A stretch of DNA of 64,000 nt from Rothia sp. ZJ932 (GTDB lineage: Bacteria > Actinomycetota > Actinomycetes > Actinomycetales > Micrococcaceae): positions 1,674,001 to 1,738,000 of the forward strand of contig NZ_CP070480.1 of NCBI RefSeq assembly GCF_016924835.1. Direction: 5' to 3'. Positions 46,453 through 56,280 of the stretch are shown piece by piece. A program made the translations under genes and the position numbers. How positions within the stretch are numbered: the first letter of the stretch is position 1; each line of letters starts with the position of its first letter. The notes beneath the pieces are model-generated. The model made no database searches. It was given only the letters and a program-made list of their open reading frames with translations, and had not been told where the DNA came from.

Positions 46453-48156
46453 ATGACACAACTAACCGAAATTCCCGCAGCCTACCGCGTAGAACGCGCA
46501 GAAACCGAAATTGACCGCATCGCTAACGCTCACTACGAGCGGATGCTTGAGCTAAACCCCGAGAGTGCGACTGTCGCAGGTCGTAAAGGTCGTGAGACAG
46601 AGTACGCAGATTACTCCCCGGCTGGCACTTCGCTTATCTTGCAGGCTGTTCGTGACACCCTTGACGCTCTTTCAGAGGCCACCCCCGTTGATAATATCGA
46701 CGAAGTCACCCTGGACGCGATGCAGGAGCGCCTGGGTCTCATGGTGGAGATGCACGAGGCCGGTTTGGGCGAGTGGGAGATTAATAACCTTGCCTCCCCC
46801 GTTCAGAGTATTCGCTCCGTTTTTGATTTGATGGGTCGCGACACCGCTGAGGACTGGGTTCACCTTTCGGGTCGTATGCACAATGTTCCCGATGCGATTG
46901 CCGGTTATATCGAGACTCTCGAGGCTTACCGTGCTCAGGGTAAGGTCGCCGCTAAGCGTCAGGTAGAAACCGCCATTGAGCAGACCGCCGCTTACATCAC
47001 AGAGGATGGATTCTTCGCCCAGCTCGCCAAGGAGATTGCTCAGAACGCCCCCGAGCTGGCAGATGAAGCGAAAATCAACGCTCGCCGCGCCATCATCGGT
47101 TACTCAGAGCTCAACACCTACCTCACCGAAGCGCTCCTGCCCGAAGCACCGGTTGAGGACGCTGTGGGTAAGAAACGCTACAGCCTTTACTCCCGCCAGT
47201 TCTTGGGTTCAACCATCAACTTAGAGGAAACCTACGCGTGGGGTATTGAAGAGCTCGATCGCATCATCGCAGAACAGCAAAAGGTCGCTGAAGAAATCAA
47301 GCCGGGCTCTTCTATCGAAGAGGCAAAAGAGGTTCTCGATGCAGACCCCGCCCGCACTCTGCACGGCACCGATGCCCTGCGCGAGTGGATGCAGGGGCTC
47401 TCTGATGCAGCCCTTGAATTCCTGGCAAAAGACCACTTCGACGTTGGAGGGCCCATGCGCAATCTGGAATGCATGATTGCTCCCACCCAAGAAGGCGGTA
47501 TCTACTACACGCCCCCGGCAGCCGACTGGTCGCGTCCGGGACGCATGTGGTGGTCAGTGCCTCCGGGAGAAGACACTTTCGGCACCTGGCGTGAAACCTC
47601 CACTGTTTATCACGAAGGCACCCCCGGCCACCACCTGCAGGCAGCCGTCGCTACCGCTATGGCGGGCACCATGAACGAATGGCGCGCCAACGGCGTCTGG
47701 GTATCAGGCCACGGCGAGGGCTGGGCTCTCTACGCCGAGCGCCTGATGGAAGAACTCGGCTACCTGAGCGACCCCGGCGATCGCATGGGCATGCTCGATG
47801 CTCAGCGCCTACGCGCCGCCCGCGTCGTCTTTGATATTGGCGTTCACTGCGGTTTTGAAATCCCCGAACGCTGGGTCAAAGAACTGAAGATTGAGCCGGG
47901 CATCTGGAGCGCTGAAACCGGTAAAAAGTTCTTGGATGCCAACCTTGATATGAGCGTTGGTCAGCGCGACTTCGAGTACGTGCGTTACCTGGGCTGGCCC
48001 GGTCAGGCACCCAGCTACAAGGTCGGCCAGCGCATCTGGGAACAGCTGCGGGATAAGGCGCGTGCGGCAGGCATCAGCGACAAGGACTTCCACACCCGTG
48101 CCCTCAAGCTTGGCTCTGTGGGTCTTGATACTCTCAAGCGCACCCTCGCTTTCTAA
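46453..48156 (+). CDS. DUF885 family protein (metallopeptidase-like)
   Basis: 567 residues from ATG at 46453. TSTVYHEGTPGHHLQ carries the HExxPGHH motif of DUF885, with VWVSGHGEGWALYAERLM as the following Glu/zinc region. The N-terminus starts with ERAETEIDRIANAHYERML and lacks a signal peptide, so it acts in the cytoplasm. A zinc peptidase activity is commonly suggested for the family; substrate unknown. Confidence 0.9.
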   Translation: MTQLTEIPAAYRVERAETEIDRIANAHYERMLELNPESATVAGRKGRETEYADYSPAGTSLILQAVRDTLDALSEATPVDNIDEVTLDAMQERLGLMVEMHEAGLGEWEINNLASPVQSIRSVFDLMGRDTAEDWVHLSGRMHNVPDAIAGYIETLEAYRAQGKVAAKRQVETAIEQTAAYITEDGFFAQLAKEIAQNAPELADEAKINARRAIIGYSELNTYLTEALLPEAPVEDAVGKKRYSLYSRQFLGSTINLEETYAWGIEELDRIIAEQQKVAEEIKPGSSIEEAKEVLDADPARTLHGTDALREWMQGLSDAALEFLAKDHFDVGGPMRNLECMIAPTQEGGIYYTPPAADWSRPGRMWWSVPPGEDTFGTWRETSTVYHEGTPGHHLQAAVATAMAGTMNEWRANGVWVSGHGEGWALYAERLMEELGYLSDPGDRMGMLDAQRLRAARVVFDIGVHCGFEIPERWVKELKIEPGIWSAETGKKFLDANLDMSVGQRDFEYVRYLGWPGQAPSYKVGQRIWEQLRDKARAAGISDKDFHTRALKLGSVGLDTLKRTLAF

Positions 48157-48184
48157 CCCACAAAAAACTCCAGACCACATACAC

Positions 48185-48217
48185 AGGGGCTGCCAGTGAT
48201 GACGGCAGCCCCTAATG
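48185..48217. terminator. Terminator after the DUF885 gene
   Basis: AGGGGCTGCC/GGCAGCCCCT perfect stem, nine-base loop; then AATGTTTTT on the plus strand. Lies between convergent genes. Confidence 0.85.
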
Positions 48218-48230
48218 TTTTTGCGTACTT

Positions 48231-49253
48231 TTATTTCTCGCCCGTGAAGAAAATCCCCGCATCATGGCGGGCGCGGGTGCAGATCTCGTTCACCAGACGA
48301 GAGACCTCGGTGAGCTGAGCGTAGCGCTCCAGTTGCTGAGAACTCAGCCCACCGTTCTTATGTGATTGGATGAGCTGGGCAAAATACTGGGCTTCAAAAG
48401 CCATCAAGACAGATAGCGAGCGCGGAGTATCAGCCTCAGCGCCCTCGACTGTAAACAGCAGCTCTGAGTGCTCAGGGCCTACTAACTCCACCGAACGGAT
48501 ATCGTTGACGCCGGTGAATACTAGGCGCTCGCGTCCTGCGTATATTTCTGCTGGGCTTGATGCTGCGTAGTCTTTAGCGACCCTGATAGTAACGTCAAAG
48601 GTGGGGTAGGTAAGAACCAGCGTACCGTGGGCGTCAACGCCTGAGGGAGCTAGCACGGCTTTGTAGCTCACGTCGCTGGGTTCGCCAAAGCAGGCAATGG
48701 CGGTGTACACAGCGTAAACCCCCAGATCGACCAGGGCACCGCCACCAAAATCTAAAGAGAAAATGTTAGGGATTTGCCCTGCGGTGAGGGCATCCCAGCG
48801 CGAGGAATACTGGGCGTAGGTGAAGCAGGCACTCGTTACCTTGCGCTTTTGTGCTTCTTCGATGACGCATGTCATGCCGGGTTCGTACATGTTGCGGGCA
48901 GCTTCTAAGACCAGCACTCCTGCGGTATCTGCTGCCCGATGCACGGATTCCCACTGGGCGGGGTTCCAAAAAGCCGGCTTCTCCACGATCGGGTGTACCC
49001 CTGCGTCGATAGCAGCTAGAGTGTGCTCAGCGTGCAGGGAGTTAGGTGAGGCGATATAGACTGCATCCAGAGAGTGGGTGAGCAGCTGCCCGATGGTGCT
49101 CGCATGGTTAGCGTCGATGCCGGTAGCCTTCGCCAGTTCTTGAGCGTTCTCGCGGCTGCGGCTCATGATAACCACCGGTTCGAAGAAACTGCGGCTAGCT
49201 TCTATAAAATGCTGGGAAATAAAACCTGTGCCAATGATACCGAGTCGAAGCAT
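48231..49253 (-). CDS. Gfo/Idh/MocA-family oxidoreductase
   Basis: 340 residues from ATG at 49251-49253. Rossmann LGIIGTGFISQHFIEA, then IASPNSLHAEHTLAAIDAGVHPIVEKPAFWNP with the EKP motif, and DFGGGALVDLGVYAVYTAIA. NAD(P)-dependent sugar or diol dehydrogenase; substrate unknown. It appears to be an insertion between accE and maf relative to the mycobacterial order. Confidence 0.92.
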   Translation of the reverse strand: MLRLGIIGTGFISQHFIEASRSFFEPVVIMSRSRENAQELAKATGIDANHASTIGQLLTHSLDAVYIASPNSLHAEHTLAAIDAGVHPIVEKPAFWNPAQWESVHRAADTAGVLVLEAARNMYEPGMTCVIEEAQKRKVTSACFTYAQYSSRWDALTAGQIPNIFSLDFGGGALVDLGVYAVYTAIACFGEPSDVSYKAVLAPSGVDAHGTLVLTYPTFDVTIRVAKDYAASSPAEIYAGRERLVFTGVNDIRSVELVGPEHSELLFTVEGAEADTPRSLSVLMAFEAQYFAQLIQSHKNGGLSSQQLERYAQLTEVSRLVNEICTRARHDAGIFFTGEK

Positions 49254-49308
49254 GAAAATTACCTACTCTCTTTTTCAGGTAAGCGCAAGTTCTCACGTTA
49301 AACGCGAA

Positions 49309-49344
49309 AGCCTGCGTACTGTCTATCACCAGTGTACGCAGGCT
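49309..49344 (-). terminator. Terminator of the symporter gene
   Basis: AGCCTGCGTAC/GTACGCAGGCT perfect stem followed by TTTCG and TTT on the minus strand. Confidence 0.8.
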
Positions 49345-49373
49345 CTCGCCTCTGGTTATAAGAAAGGCAACGG

Positions 49374-50783
49374 TTAAGCGCGGACGCTTGCCCCTGCACC
49401 TACCGAAACGTCAGCTGCTGTGTAGGGCGCTGAGTCGGCAGTCAGTGACTCGTCGGTGAAACCCTCGTGATCACGCGGGGCGTTGTAAGCGGTTTCGTTC
49501 AGTAGGCCTTCGCGCTTGGCGACGATGGCGGGAACCAGTGCCTGACCGGCAACGTTGAGAGCGGTGCGACCCATATCGATGATGGGGTCGATAGCCAGCA
49601 ACAGACCCACGCCATCCAGGGGCAACCCCAGGGTGGAGAGGGTCAAGGTCAGCATGACCACAGCGCCGGTGGTACCTGCGGTTGCAGTAGAACCCAGTAC
49701 AGAGACCAGAACAATGAGCAGGTACTGGGAAATGCTGAGATCAATGCCGTAGAACTGAGCCACAAAAATAGCTGCCAGCGCCGGGTACACCGCAGCGCAA
49801 CCGTCCATCTTGGTGGTAGCGCCCAAGGGCACAGCGAAGGATGCGTAAGCGCGGGGTACGCCCAGGTTGCGTTCGGTCACGGTCTGGGTCAGGGGCATGG
49901 TGCCTATGGACGAGCGGGAGACAAAGCCCAGCTGCACAGCAGGCCATACACCCGAGTAGTACTGTTTCACGGACAGACCATGCATTTTGACAATCAGCGG
50001 GTAGAGCACCAGGAATACCAGGGCAAGCCCCACGTAGAGCACTGCCACAAACTTGGCAAGAGATCCCATGGAGGTCCAGCCATAGGAGTAGACCGCGCGT
50101 CCAATGAGACCAAGGGTACCCAGGGGTGCAAGGCGGATAATCCACCACAGAATCTTCTGGATGATAGCTAGAGCCGACCTATTGAAGTTCAAGAAAGCTT
50201 CAGCGGGTTCGCCCACCTTGAGGGCAGCGATACCCACGGCAATGGAAATTACCAAAATCTGCAGAACGTTGAAAGAGGGGGACGCGCTCAATGCGCCCTC
50301 TGCGCTTTCTTTGACGCCCACGCTCAGGCCCACGAAGTTTGAGGGCACCAGTGAGGTGATGAAAGCGAGCCACGAGCCGGTTGTACCGCTGTAGGTTTCA
50401 GGGGTAGTGAGACCGGTGTTTGCGCCGGGCTTGGTAATAACGCCCAAGAAAATGCCGATAAGAACCGAGAAGAAAGCGGTAATTGCGAACCAGATGAGGG
50501 TCTGGAAGGCAAGACGGGCTGCGTTAGTGACCTGCGCCAGGTTAGCGATGGATGCAACCACAGCGGTAAAGACCAGGGGGATCACTGCTGTACGCAGGAG
50601 CAAAACGTAGGTAGTAGCGATGGTGTCGAGGGTGGTCATCAGCCAGTTTGGGTCTTCTTTTGGGGTGCCGCCCATGTTCAAGGCGAGTATGCCCAGCAGG
50701 ATACCGACAATTAGCGAGGCAATAATTTGGTTGCCGAAGCTGGTTGCCCAGGCTGGAAATCGAGAAGTCTTGTGTGTGCTCAT
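49374..50783 (-). CDS. Dicarboxylate/amino-acid:cation symporter (DAACS)
   Basis: 469 residues from ATG at 50781-50783; an upstream TTG is less likely. Eight or so hydrophobic spans; re-entrant loop signature GSTATAGTTGAVVMLTLTLS and the substrate/cation motif AIDPIIDMGRTALNVAGQAL. GltP/DctA/SstT-like import of glutamate, aspartate, C4-dicarboxylates or Ser/Thr. Divergent from, and possibly functionally tied to, the neighbouring glutamate dehydrogenase gene. Confidence 0.93.
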   Translation of the reverse strand: MSTHKTSRFPAWATSFGNQIIASLIVGILLGILALNMGGTPKEDPNWLMTTLDTIATTYVLLLRTAVIPLVFTAVVASIANLAQVTNAARLAFQTLIWFAITAFFSVLIGIFLGVITKPGANTGLTTPETYSGTTGSWLAFITSLVPSNFVGLSVGVKESAEGALSASPSFNVLQILVISIAVGIAALKVGEPAEAFLNFNRSALAIIQKILWWIIRLAPLGTLGLIGRAVYSYGWTSMGSLAKFVAVLYVGLALVFLVLYPLIVKMHGLSVKQYYSGVWPAVQLGFVSRSSIGTMPLTQTVTERNLGVPRAYASFAVPLGATTKMDGCAAVYPALAAIFVAQFYGIDLSISQYLLIVLVSVLGSTATAGTTGAVVMLTLTLSTLGLPLDGVGLLLAIDPIIDMGRTALNVAGQALVPAIVAKREGLLNETAYNAPRDHEGFTDESLTADSAPYTAADVSVGAGASVRA

Positions 50784-51178
50784 AGCGTCCAAGCCTAGCC
50801 GCGCTACCGCTGGGGTCGGTAGCGATTATTACGCTATATAAAGTGAAAACGGTCTGATACGCGGCTTTTGTGCTCAAGCTATCAGGGCGCGCCCCCCCAC
50901 CCCGACTATCTTGCAGTGGGTGGGTGCGGTAGGCACGTCAAAGGTGTCTCTAGGGCACACGGGCGGACGCGCGTTACCCACCCAACGAGGTTGTAGCAGA
51001 TGAGCGGCGGATGAGGTGCATCAGTCTGCGTTCTACAGTGCGAGCGTAATAAACGCTGTAAATTTCAGGATGTGGACGTATTCTGGCTTGTCGTGGCCCA
51101 AAATTAATGAGATGCAGAGCACGGGACGTAAAATCACGAGTGCGAATCATTCCCAGATAACAGAAAGCGTCCGCCTCT
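50784..51178. other. About 395-bp region upstream of the truncated GDH
   Basis: No trace of the missing GDH N-terminus is visible in any frame; the GDH frame has a stop at 51158-51160. A 90-codon minus-strand frame (50974-51246) overlaps the GDH 5' end but has no recognisable motif. One GGACGCG (50965) and a 7-C tract (50893 region) are present. It presumably holds the divergent symporter and GDH promoters. Confidence 0.5.
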
Positions 51179-53512
51179 ATGCCTTCACACAACGATGAAT
51201 TTACATCGCTCGCAGAGACCGTGAACTTTGCCCCGGAAGAAACCAATATTCTTCGTGCTTACTATCGTTACCTTCTTCAGCTCGGTCAGCATTTTGAAGC
51301 TGAAGCTGTCATCACCGCGCTGGCAGAGAACGCTGATATTACCCGCGATTTCATTAAATTTTTCACCGCCAGTTTTGATCCTTCCACTTCTTGCAGCATC
51401 GAAGAGCGCCTAGCCGCCCGTGCAGAAGCTGGCGAGCAGCTGAACCGAAGCATCCAAGCTCTTGATGCAGGTACATCACGCGAGATTCTCAGTGCCTACG
51501 CCGAGGTAGTACAGGCAACAGTGCGCACCAACTACTACCAGAACAAAGAAACACTCGCCTTCAAGCTGCGTCCCACCGAAATTTCTTTCGCTCCCTTACC
51601 GCGCCCCCTGTGGGAAATCTGGGTCTTCTCAGAAGCTGTAGAGGGTACCCATCTGCGCTTTGGCATGGTGTCACGCGGGGGTCTGCGCTGGAGCGATCGC
51701 CCCGATGACTTCCGCACCGAGGTCTTAGGTTTGGTCAAGGCTCAGCGCGTGAAGAACTCCGTGATTATTCCCAACGGTTCTAAGGGCGGTTTCTTCCCCA
51801 AGGGTCTGCCTGACCGCGACGCGGAGAAAGAACTGTACGCTCAGATGGGAGTTGATGCCTACAAGCTCTTCATCGGTTCATTGCTGGATGTCACCGATAA
51901 CCTAGTGATTGATGATGGTCAAGAGAGCCTTGTTCACCCCGAAAACGTCATTGCTCTCGACGGGCAAGACCACTACCTGGTGGTCGCAGCAGATAAAGGC
52001 ACCGCGACCTTCTCAGATATTGCTAACGGTATCTCCGTTGATCGCGGCTTCTGGCTGGGCGATGCCTTTGCCTCCGGCGGCTCAATCGGCTTTGACCACA
52101 AAGAAATGGGTATTACCGCCCGCGGTGCGTGGGAAGCTGTCAAACGTCATTTTGCGGCACAGGGTCACGATTCTCAGACTGAAGAGTTCACCATGGTGGG
52201 CATCGGCGGCATGGCTGGCGACGTCTTCGGTAACGGTGTGCTGCTATCACCGGCAATCCGCCTGGTGGCTGCTTTCGACTCACGCCACATCTTCCTCGAT
52301 CCCAATCCCGATGCCGCCGCCACCTTCGCAGAACGCAAGCGTCTCTTCAACCTCCCCCGCGCCTACTGGTCTGATTACAACACCGAACTGATTTCTACCG
52401 GTGGTGGAATCTTCCGCAGGAATACTGAGAGCATTGAGATAACCCCTGAGGTACGTTCCGCTCTGGGCCTTGAAGATTCCGTTACTGCCCTGACCCCGCA
52501 GGAGCTGATTCGCGCAATCATTGCCGCTCCCGTTGACTTGCTCTACACCGGCGGTACCGGCACCTACGTCCGCGCTAGCAACGAAACTGACGCTGACGTT
52601 GCCGATCACACCAACGACGATATGCGTATCACCGCCGCTGATCTTCGCGTTTCGGTGGTTTCAGAAGGCGGTAACTTGGGGCTTACCCAACTCGCCCGTA
52701 TCGAAGCGGCACAGCGTGGCGTCCTCGTGAATACGGACGCGGTCGACAACTCCGCAGGCGTTGAGACTTCAGATCACGAGGTTAATCTCAAGATCTTGGT
52801 GGACCGTCTCATCGCTGCCGGTGAGATTGAAGACGATGAACGTACCGCCCTCATTGAAGCTCAGGTTGAAGAGGTCGGTCTGCAGGTACTGGAATCTAAC
52901 ATTAACCAGAACATTCTCTTGCAGGCTGAACGTCTCGACGGTGGTGAGCTTCTAGCGATAGCGCCGGAGTACATTGCCTACCTGGTAGACAACGCCCACC
53001 TTGAACGTGATGTGGAATTCCTGCCCACCGATGCGGAGATCGAACGTCGCGCATCAGCAGGTGAGAAGCTCACCAGCCCCGAACTTGCAGTGCTTGCTGC
53101 CTACACCAAGCTGTGGCTGACCCAGGCGCTGGTGGAGGAAGACTTCGCAGAAGATGAGAGCCTTGCTGATGTGCTGGATCGTTACTTCCCCTCCCCCGTC
53201 ACAGCCAAGTACAGCCCTCACTTCTGGTCGCACCCGCTGCGTCAGGCGATTATTTCCACCAAGGTCGCTAACGAGCTCATTGACTTTACCGGTATCGCAT
53301 CGGTCTACCGTCTGGGCAAGGAGCTTAGCGCCTCAGCATCTGACATCGCCGGTGCCTATATGACGGTACGCGGTGAGAAGAACCTGGCGGAGCGTTTTGA
53401 AGAGATTCGCCAGCTGCCGGCTCACACCCCGCTCGATGGGTGGAGTAGCAAGGTTCAGGACGTTCGCGACACCATTATTGAGGGCATCCGCACCCAGCTT
53501 GCGAATAAATAA
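51179..53512 (+). CDS. NAD-specific glutamate dehydrogenase, lacking its N-terminal half
   Basis: 777 residues from ATG at 51179. The protein matches the C-terminal catalytic half of the about 1,600-residue bacterial NAD-GDH family: ILRAYYRYLLQLGQ, RTNYYQNKETLAFKL, RFGMVSRGGLRWSDRPDDFR and TEVLGLVKAQRVKNSVI with substrate lysines, DQDHYLVVAADKGTATFSD-like Rossmann region (DGQDHYLVVAADKGTATFSD), VGIGGMAGDVFGNGVLLS and the helical C-terminus. The first about 600 residues (ACT-like regulatory domains) are absent. The open frame is long and undamaged, so it may be expressed as a catalytic core, but activity without the N-terminus is not assured. Confidence 0.88.
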   Translation: MPSHNDEFTSLAETVNFAPEETNILRAYYRYLLQLGQHFEAEAVITALAENADITRDFIKFFTASFDPSTSCSIEERLAARAEAGEQLNRSIQALDAGTSREILSAYAEVVQATVRTNYYQNKETLAFKLRPTEISFAPLPRPLWEIWVFSEAVEGTHLRFGMVSRGGLRWSDRPDDFRTEVLGLVKAQRVKNSVIIPNGSKGGFFPKGLPDRDAEKELYAQMGVDAYKLFIGSLLDVTDNLVIDDGQESLVHPENVIALDGQDHYLVVAADKGTATFSDIANGISVDRGFWLGDAFASGGSIGFDHKEMGITARGAWEAVKRHFAAQGHDSQTEEFTMVGIGGMAGDVFGNGVLLSPAIRLVAAFDSRHIFLDPNPDAAATFAERKRLFNLPRAYWSDYNTELISTGGGIFRRNTESIEITPEVRSALGLEDSVTALTPQELIRAIIAAPVDLLYTGGTGTYVRASNETDADVADHTNDDMRITAADLRVSVVSEGGNLGLTQLARIEAAQRGVLVNTDAVDNSAGVETSDHEVNLKILVDRLIAAGEIEDDERTALIEAQVEEVGLQVLESNINQNILLQAERLDGGELLAIAPEYIAYLVDNAHLERDVEFLPTDAEIERRASAGEKLTSPELAVLAAYTKLWLTQALVEEDFAEDESLADVLDRYFPSPVTAKYSPHFWSHPLRQAIISTKVANELIDFTGIASVYRLGKELSASASDIAGAYMTVRGEKNLAERFEEIRQLPAHTPLDGWSSKVQDVRDTIIEGIRTQLANK

Positions 53513-53543
53513 CCACGTATAAAGCTACTCACTCGATCCCTCC

Positions 53544-53579
53544 ATGCCGCCGCACCCCGTACAAGAGGTACGGCGGCAT
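53544..53579. terminator. Hairpin between GDH and maf
   Basis: ATGCCGCCG/CGGCGGCAT stem with an internal GTAC/GTAC pairing; no strong T-run. Probable weak terminator. Confidence 0.5.
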
Positions 53580-53608
53580 AAGTCTTTACGGGCGGTATAT
53601 TGGGGGTC

Positions 53609-54277
53609 ATGACTACTTCTGTTGCACCCCACCTTGTTCTAGCCTCAAGCTCACCGGCACGCCAGAAAATACTGACCGATGCGGGAATCGAATACAGCGT
53701 TATGGTCTCTGACGTTGATGAGGACGCGGTTCTGCGCCAGGCTCAAGAAACTGCCTATTCTCATGGACTCTGGGAGATTACCCCGGCGCAGACCGCCCAG
53801 CTTTTGGCTCAAGCAAAGGCGCAGGACGTTGCCCAGCAACTAGTAGCTACCCCGGACGCCGCCGCCGGCGCTCTGGTGCTGGGATGCGATTCGGTTTTTG
53901 AGTTTGAGGGTCGCCCCTACGGTAAGCCCCATACCGCCGAGGTAGCTACCCAACGTATAACGGCAATGCAGGGCAAGACCGGTATTTTGCACACCGGCCA
54001 CTGGCTAGTAGATACCCGCACCGGTCAGCACACCGCCGAGTTGCGTAGCGCCACCGTGCATTTCGCGTCCATGAGCGAGGAGGAAATTACCGCATACGTG
54101 ACAACCGGCGAACCCTTGTGGGTTGCGGGTTCTTTCACCATCGACGGGTTTGGTGCCGGTTTCGTTACAGGCATCGAAGGTGAGTTTCACACCGTCGTGG
54201 GACTCTCGGTGAACGCTTTACGGTCACTTTTAGCCAAAAACAGTGTTTCGCTGCCCGAAATTTGGAAAAAATCATAA
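53609..54277 (+). CDS. maf: Maf-family nucleotide pyrophosphatase
   Basis: 222 residues from ATG at 53609, GGGGG upstream. LVLASSSPARQKIL, GCDSVFEFEGRPYGKP and GSFTIDGFGAGFVTGIEG are the family motifs. Hydrolyses non-canonical or bulk NTPs/dNTPs to NMP. Between accE and accA3 in many actinobacteria; here separated from accE by four unrelated genes. Confidence 0.94.
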   Translation: MTTSVAPHLVLASSSPARQKILTDAGIEYSVMVSDVDEDAVLRQAQETAYSHGLWEITPAQTAQLLAQAKAQDVAQQLVATPDAAAGALVLGCDSVFEFEGRPYGKPHTAEVATQRITAMQGKTGILHTGHWLVDTRTGQHTAELRSATVHFASMSEEEITAYVTTGEPLWVAGSFTIDGFGAGFVTGIEGEFHTVVGLSVNALRSLLAKNSVSLPEIWKKS

Positions 54278-54400
54278 ATAATTTCAAAATAGAGACTTGA
54301 GACTAAGAACATCCGTATGTTCTTGACCGGTGTGCCTTGCTAACTGATAGATTCTCCCAGCGCGCCCGGGTACATCACAAGGGCCAAAAAGGAGCACTCG

Positions 54401-56197
54401 TTGACAACTGCTACTCATACCCACGTTGAGGGTAAACACACCGGGCCGGTTACCAAGGTTTTGATTGCTAACCGCGGTGAAATCGCGGTGCGCGTTATTA
54501 GAGCCGCGCGTGATGAAGGTATTAAGACCGTGGCGGTCTATGCTGATTCTGATCGCGATGCCCTGCACGTCGCCCTCGCGGACGAGGCTTTCGCTTTAGG
54601 CGGTGCCACCGCTGCCCAGTCGTACCTGGTGGTAGACAAGCTGCTGGATGTTGCAGCACGCTCCGGTGCTGACGCTGTTCACCCCGGATACGGTTTTCTT
54701 TCTGAAAACGCTGATTTCGCCCAAGCAGTCATCGACGCAGGTCTTACCTGGATTGGTCCTTCCCCCGATGCTATTAACCGACTCGGTGATAAGGTCGCAG
54801 CCCGCCACATCGCGCAGAAGGTGGGAGCGCCTCTGGTGCCGGGCACCGCTGATCCGGTGAACTCCGCTGAAGAAGTCTTCGATTTCGCTGAGAAGCACGG
54901 TCTGCCCATTGCTATTAAGGCAGCATTTGGCGGTGGCGGACGCGGCATCAAGGTGGCTCGCAAACGCGAAGACATCACCGAGATGTACGAGTCAGCGGTA
55001 CGCGAAGCAACCGCCGCTTTTGGTCGCGGCGAATGCTTCATCGAACGTTTTTTGGATGCCCCGCGTCACGTTGAAACTCAGTGTCTGGCGGACGCGCACG
55101 GCAACGTTGTGGTGATTTCGACTCGTGACTGCTCCCTCCAGCGTCGCAATCAGAAACTCGTTGAAGAAGCACCCGCACCTTTCTTGAGCGACGAACAAAA
55201 CGAGCGTCTCTACGAATCTTCTATCGCGATTCTGCAAGAAGCCGGTTACACCGGCGCAGGCACCTGCGAGTTCTTGGTAGGCACCGACGGCACTATTTCC
55301 TTCCTCGAAGTCAATACCCGCTTGCAGGTAGAGCACCCCGTCTCTGAAGAAATTACCGGTATTGATCTGGTACGCGAGCAGTTCCGTATCGCCAGGGGCG
55401 AAGAGTTGGGCTACGGCAGCCCCGCCCTGCGCGGTCACTCCCTAGAGTTCCGCATCAACGGTGAAGACCCGGGGCGCACCTTTATGCCCGCCCCCGGCAC
55501 CATCGAAAAACTCAAAGTTCCCTCAGGCCCCGGCGTCCGCTGGGACTCAGGCGTGGAACAGGGCGACACCATTGGCGGCAACTTTGACTCCATGCTCGCC
55601 AAGCTCATCGTCACCGGCGCTACCCGCGCAGAAGCTATTCAGCGCGCTCGCCGTGCCCTGGCAGAGCTGGTTATTGAGGGCATGCCCACTGTGGTTCCTT
55701 TCCACCGCGCCGTACTTGAAGACCCCGCTTTCGCCCCTGAAAACGGAGAAGACTTCTCAGTACACACCCGCTGGATTGAAACGGACTTCAACAACACTAT
55801 CCCGGCTTATGATGGTGCCCCCGGTAGCGTTGATGAAGCTGAGGACGACCGTCAGCGCGTTGTTGTAGAGGTCGGAGGTAAGCGCTTGGAGGTTGTCATC
55901 CCCGCTCTCGGTGGCGCGTCCGCCCCTGCGAAGCCCGCGGCAAAGCAGCGCAAACAGCGTTCAGCCAAGCAGACCAAGGCTTCGGGCAATGACCTTACCT
56001 CGCCCATGCAGGGCACCATCGTCAAGGTTGCTGTGCGCGATGGCGCTAAGGTTTCAGAGGGCGATCTGATTGTGGTTCTTGAGGCGATGAAGATGGAACA
56101 GCCTATCACCGCCCACAAGGCGGGTAAAATTACCGGGCTCAAAGCAAAAGCGGGCGAAACCGTAAGCGCGGGCGAGGTTATCGCCTCCATCAAATAA
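54401..56197 (+). CDS. accA3: Acyl-CoA carboxylase alpha subunit (biotin carboxylase + BCCP)
   Basis: 598 residues from a TTG start at 54401 with GGAG six bases upstream; no in-frame ATG precedes the conserved start [25 protein letters not shown]-grasp domain ([30 protein letters not shown]), biotin carboxylase C domain, then an Ala/Lys linker ([14 protein letters not shown]) and a C-terminal biotinyl domain with biotin lysine in [10 protein letters not shown]. Shared alpha subunit for AccD-type partners. Confidence 0.96.
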   Translation: MTTATHTHVEGKHTGPVTKVLIANRGEIAVRVIRAARDEGIKTVAVYADSDRDALHVALADEAFALGGATAAQSYLVVDKLLDVAARSGADAVHPGYGFLSENADFAQAVIDAGLTWIGPSPDAINRLGDKVAARHIAQKVGAPLVPGTADPVNSAEEVFDFAEKHGLPIAIKAAFGGGGRGIKVARKREDITEMYESAVREATAAFGRGECFIERFLDAPRHVETQCLADAHGNVVVISTRDCSLQRRNQKLVEEAPAPFLSDEQNERLYESSIAILQEAGYTGAGTCEFLVGTDGTISFLEVNTRLQVEHPVSEEITGIDLVREQFRIARGEELGYGSPALRGHSLEFRINGEDPGRTFMPAPGTIEKLKVPSGPGVRWDSGVEQGDTIGGNFDSMLAKLIVTGATRAEAIQRARRALAELVIEGMPTVVPFHRAVLEDPAFAPENGEDFSVHTRWIETDFNNTIPAYDGAPGSVDEAEDDRQRVVVEVGGKRLEVVIPALGGASAPAKPAAKQRKQRSAKQTKASGNDLTSPMQGTIVKVAVRDGAKVSEGDLIVVLEAMKMEQPITAHKAGKITGLKAKAGETVSAGEVIASIK

Positions 56198-56212
56198 CCC
56201 CAACGTCAAGAA

Positions 56213-56258
56213 GACAGGGGGGCGTCATTTTTTGACCTAAAAATGACGCCCCCCTGTC
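56213..56258. terminator. Long bidirectional terminator between accA3 and lpdA
   Basis: GACAGGGGGGCGTCATTTTT pairs perfectly with 56239-56258; loop of six or seven bases. The A/T part of the stem serves as T-run in either direction. Confidence 0.9.
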
Positions 56259-56280
56259 CTCTTGGCATTTAGTGGGGTCG

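Noticed and set aside
50974-51246. 90-codon minus-strand frame upstream of and overlapping the truncated GDH
   Set aside because: No ribosome-binding site or recognised motif, and it overlaps the start of a well-supported gene.
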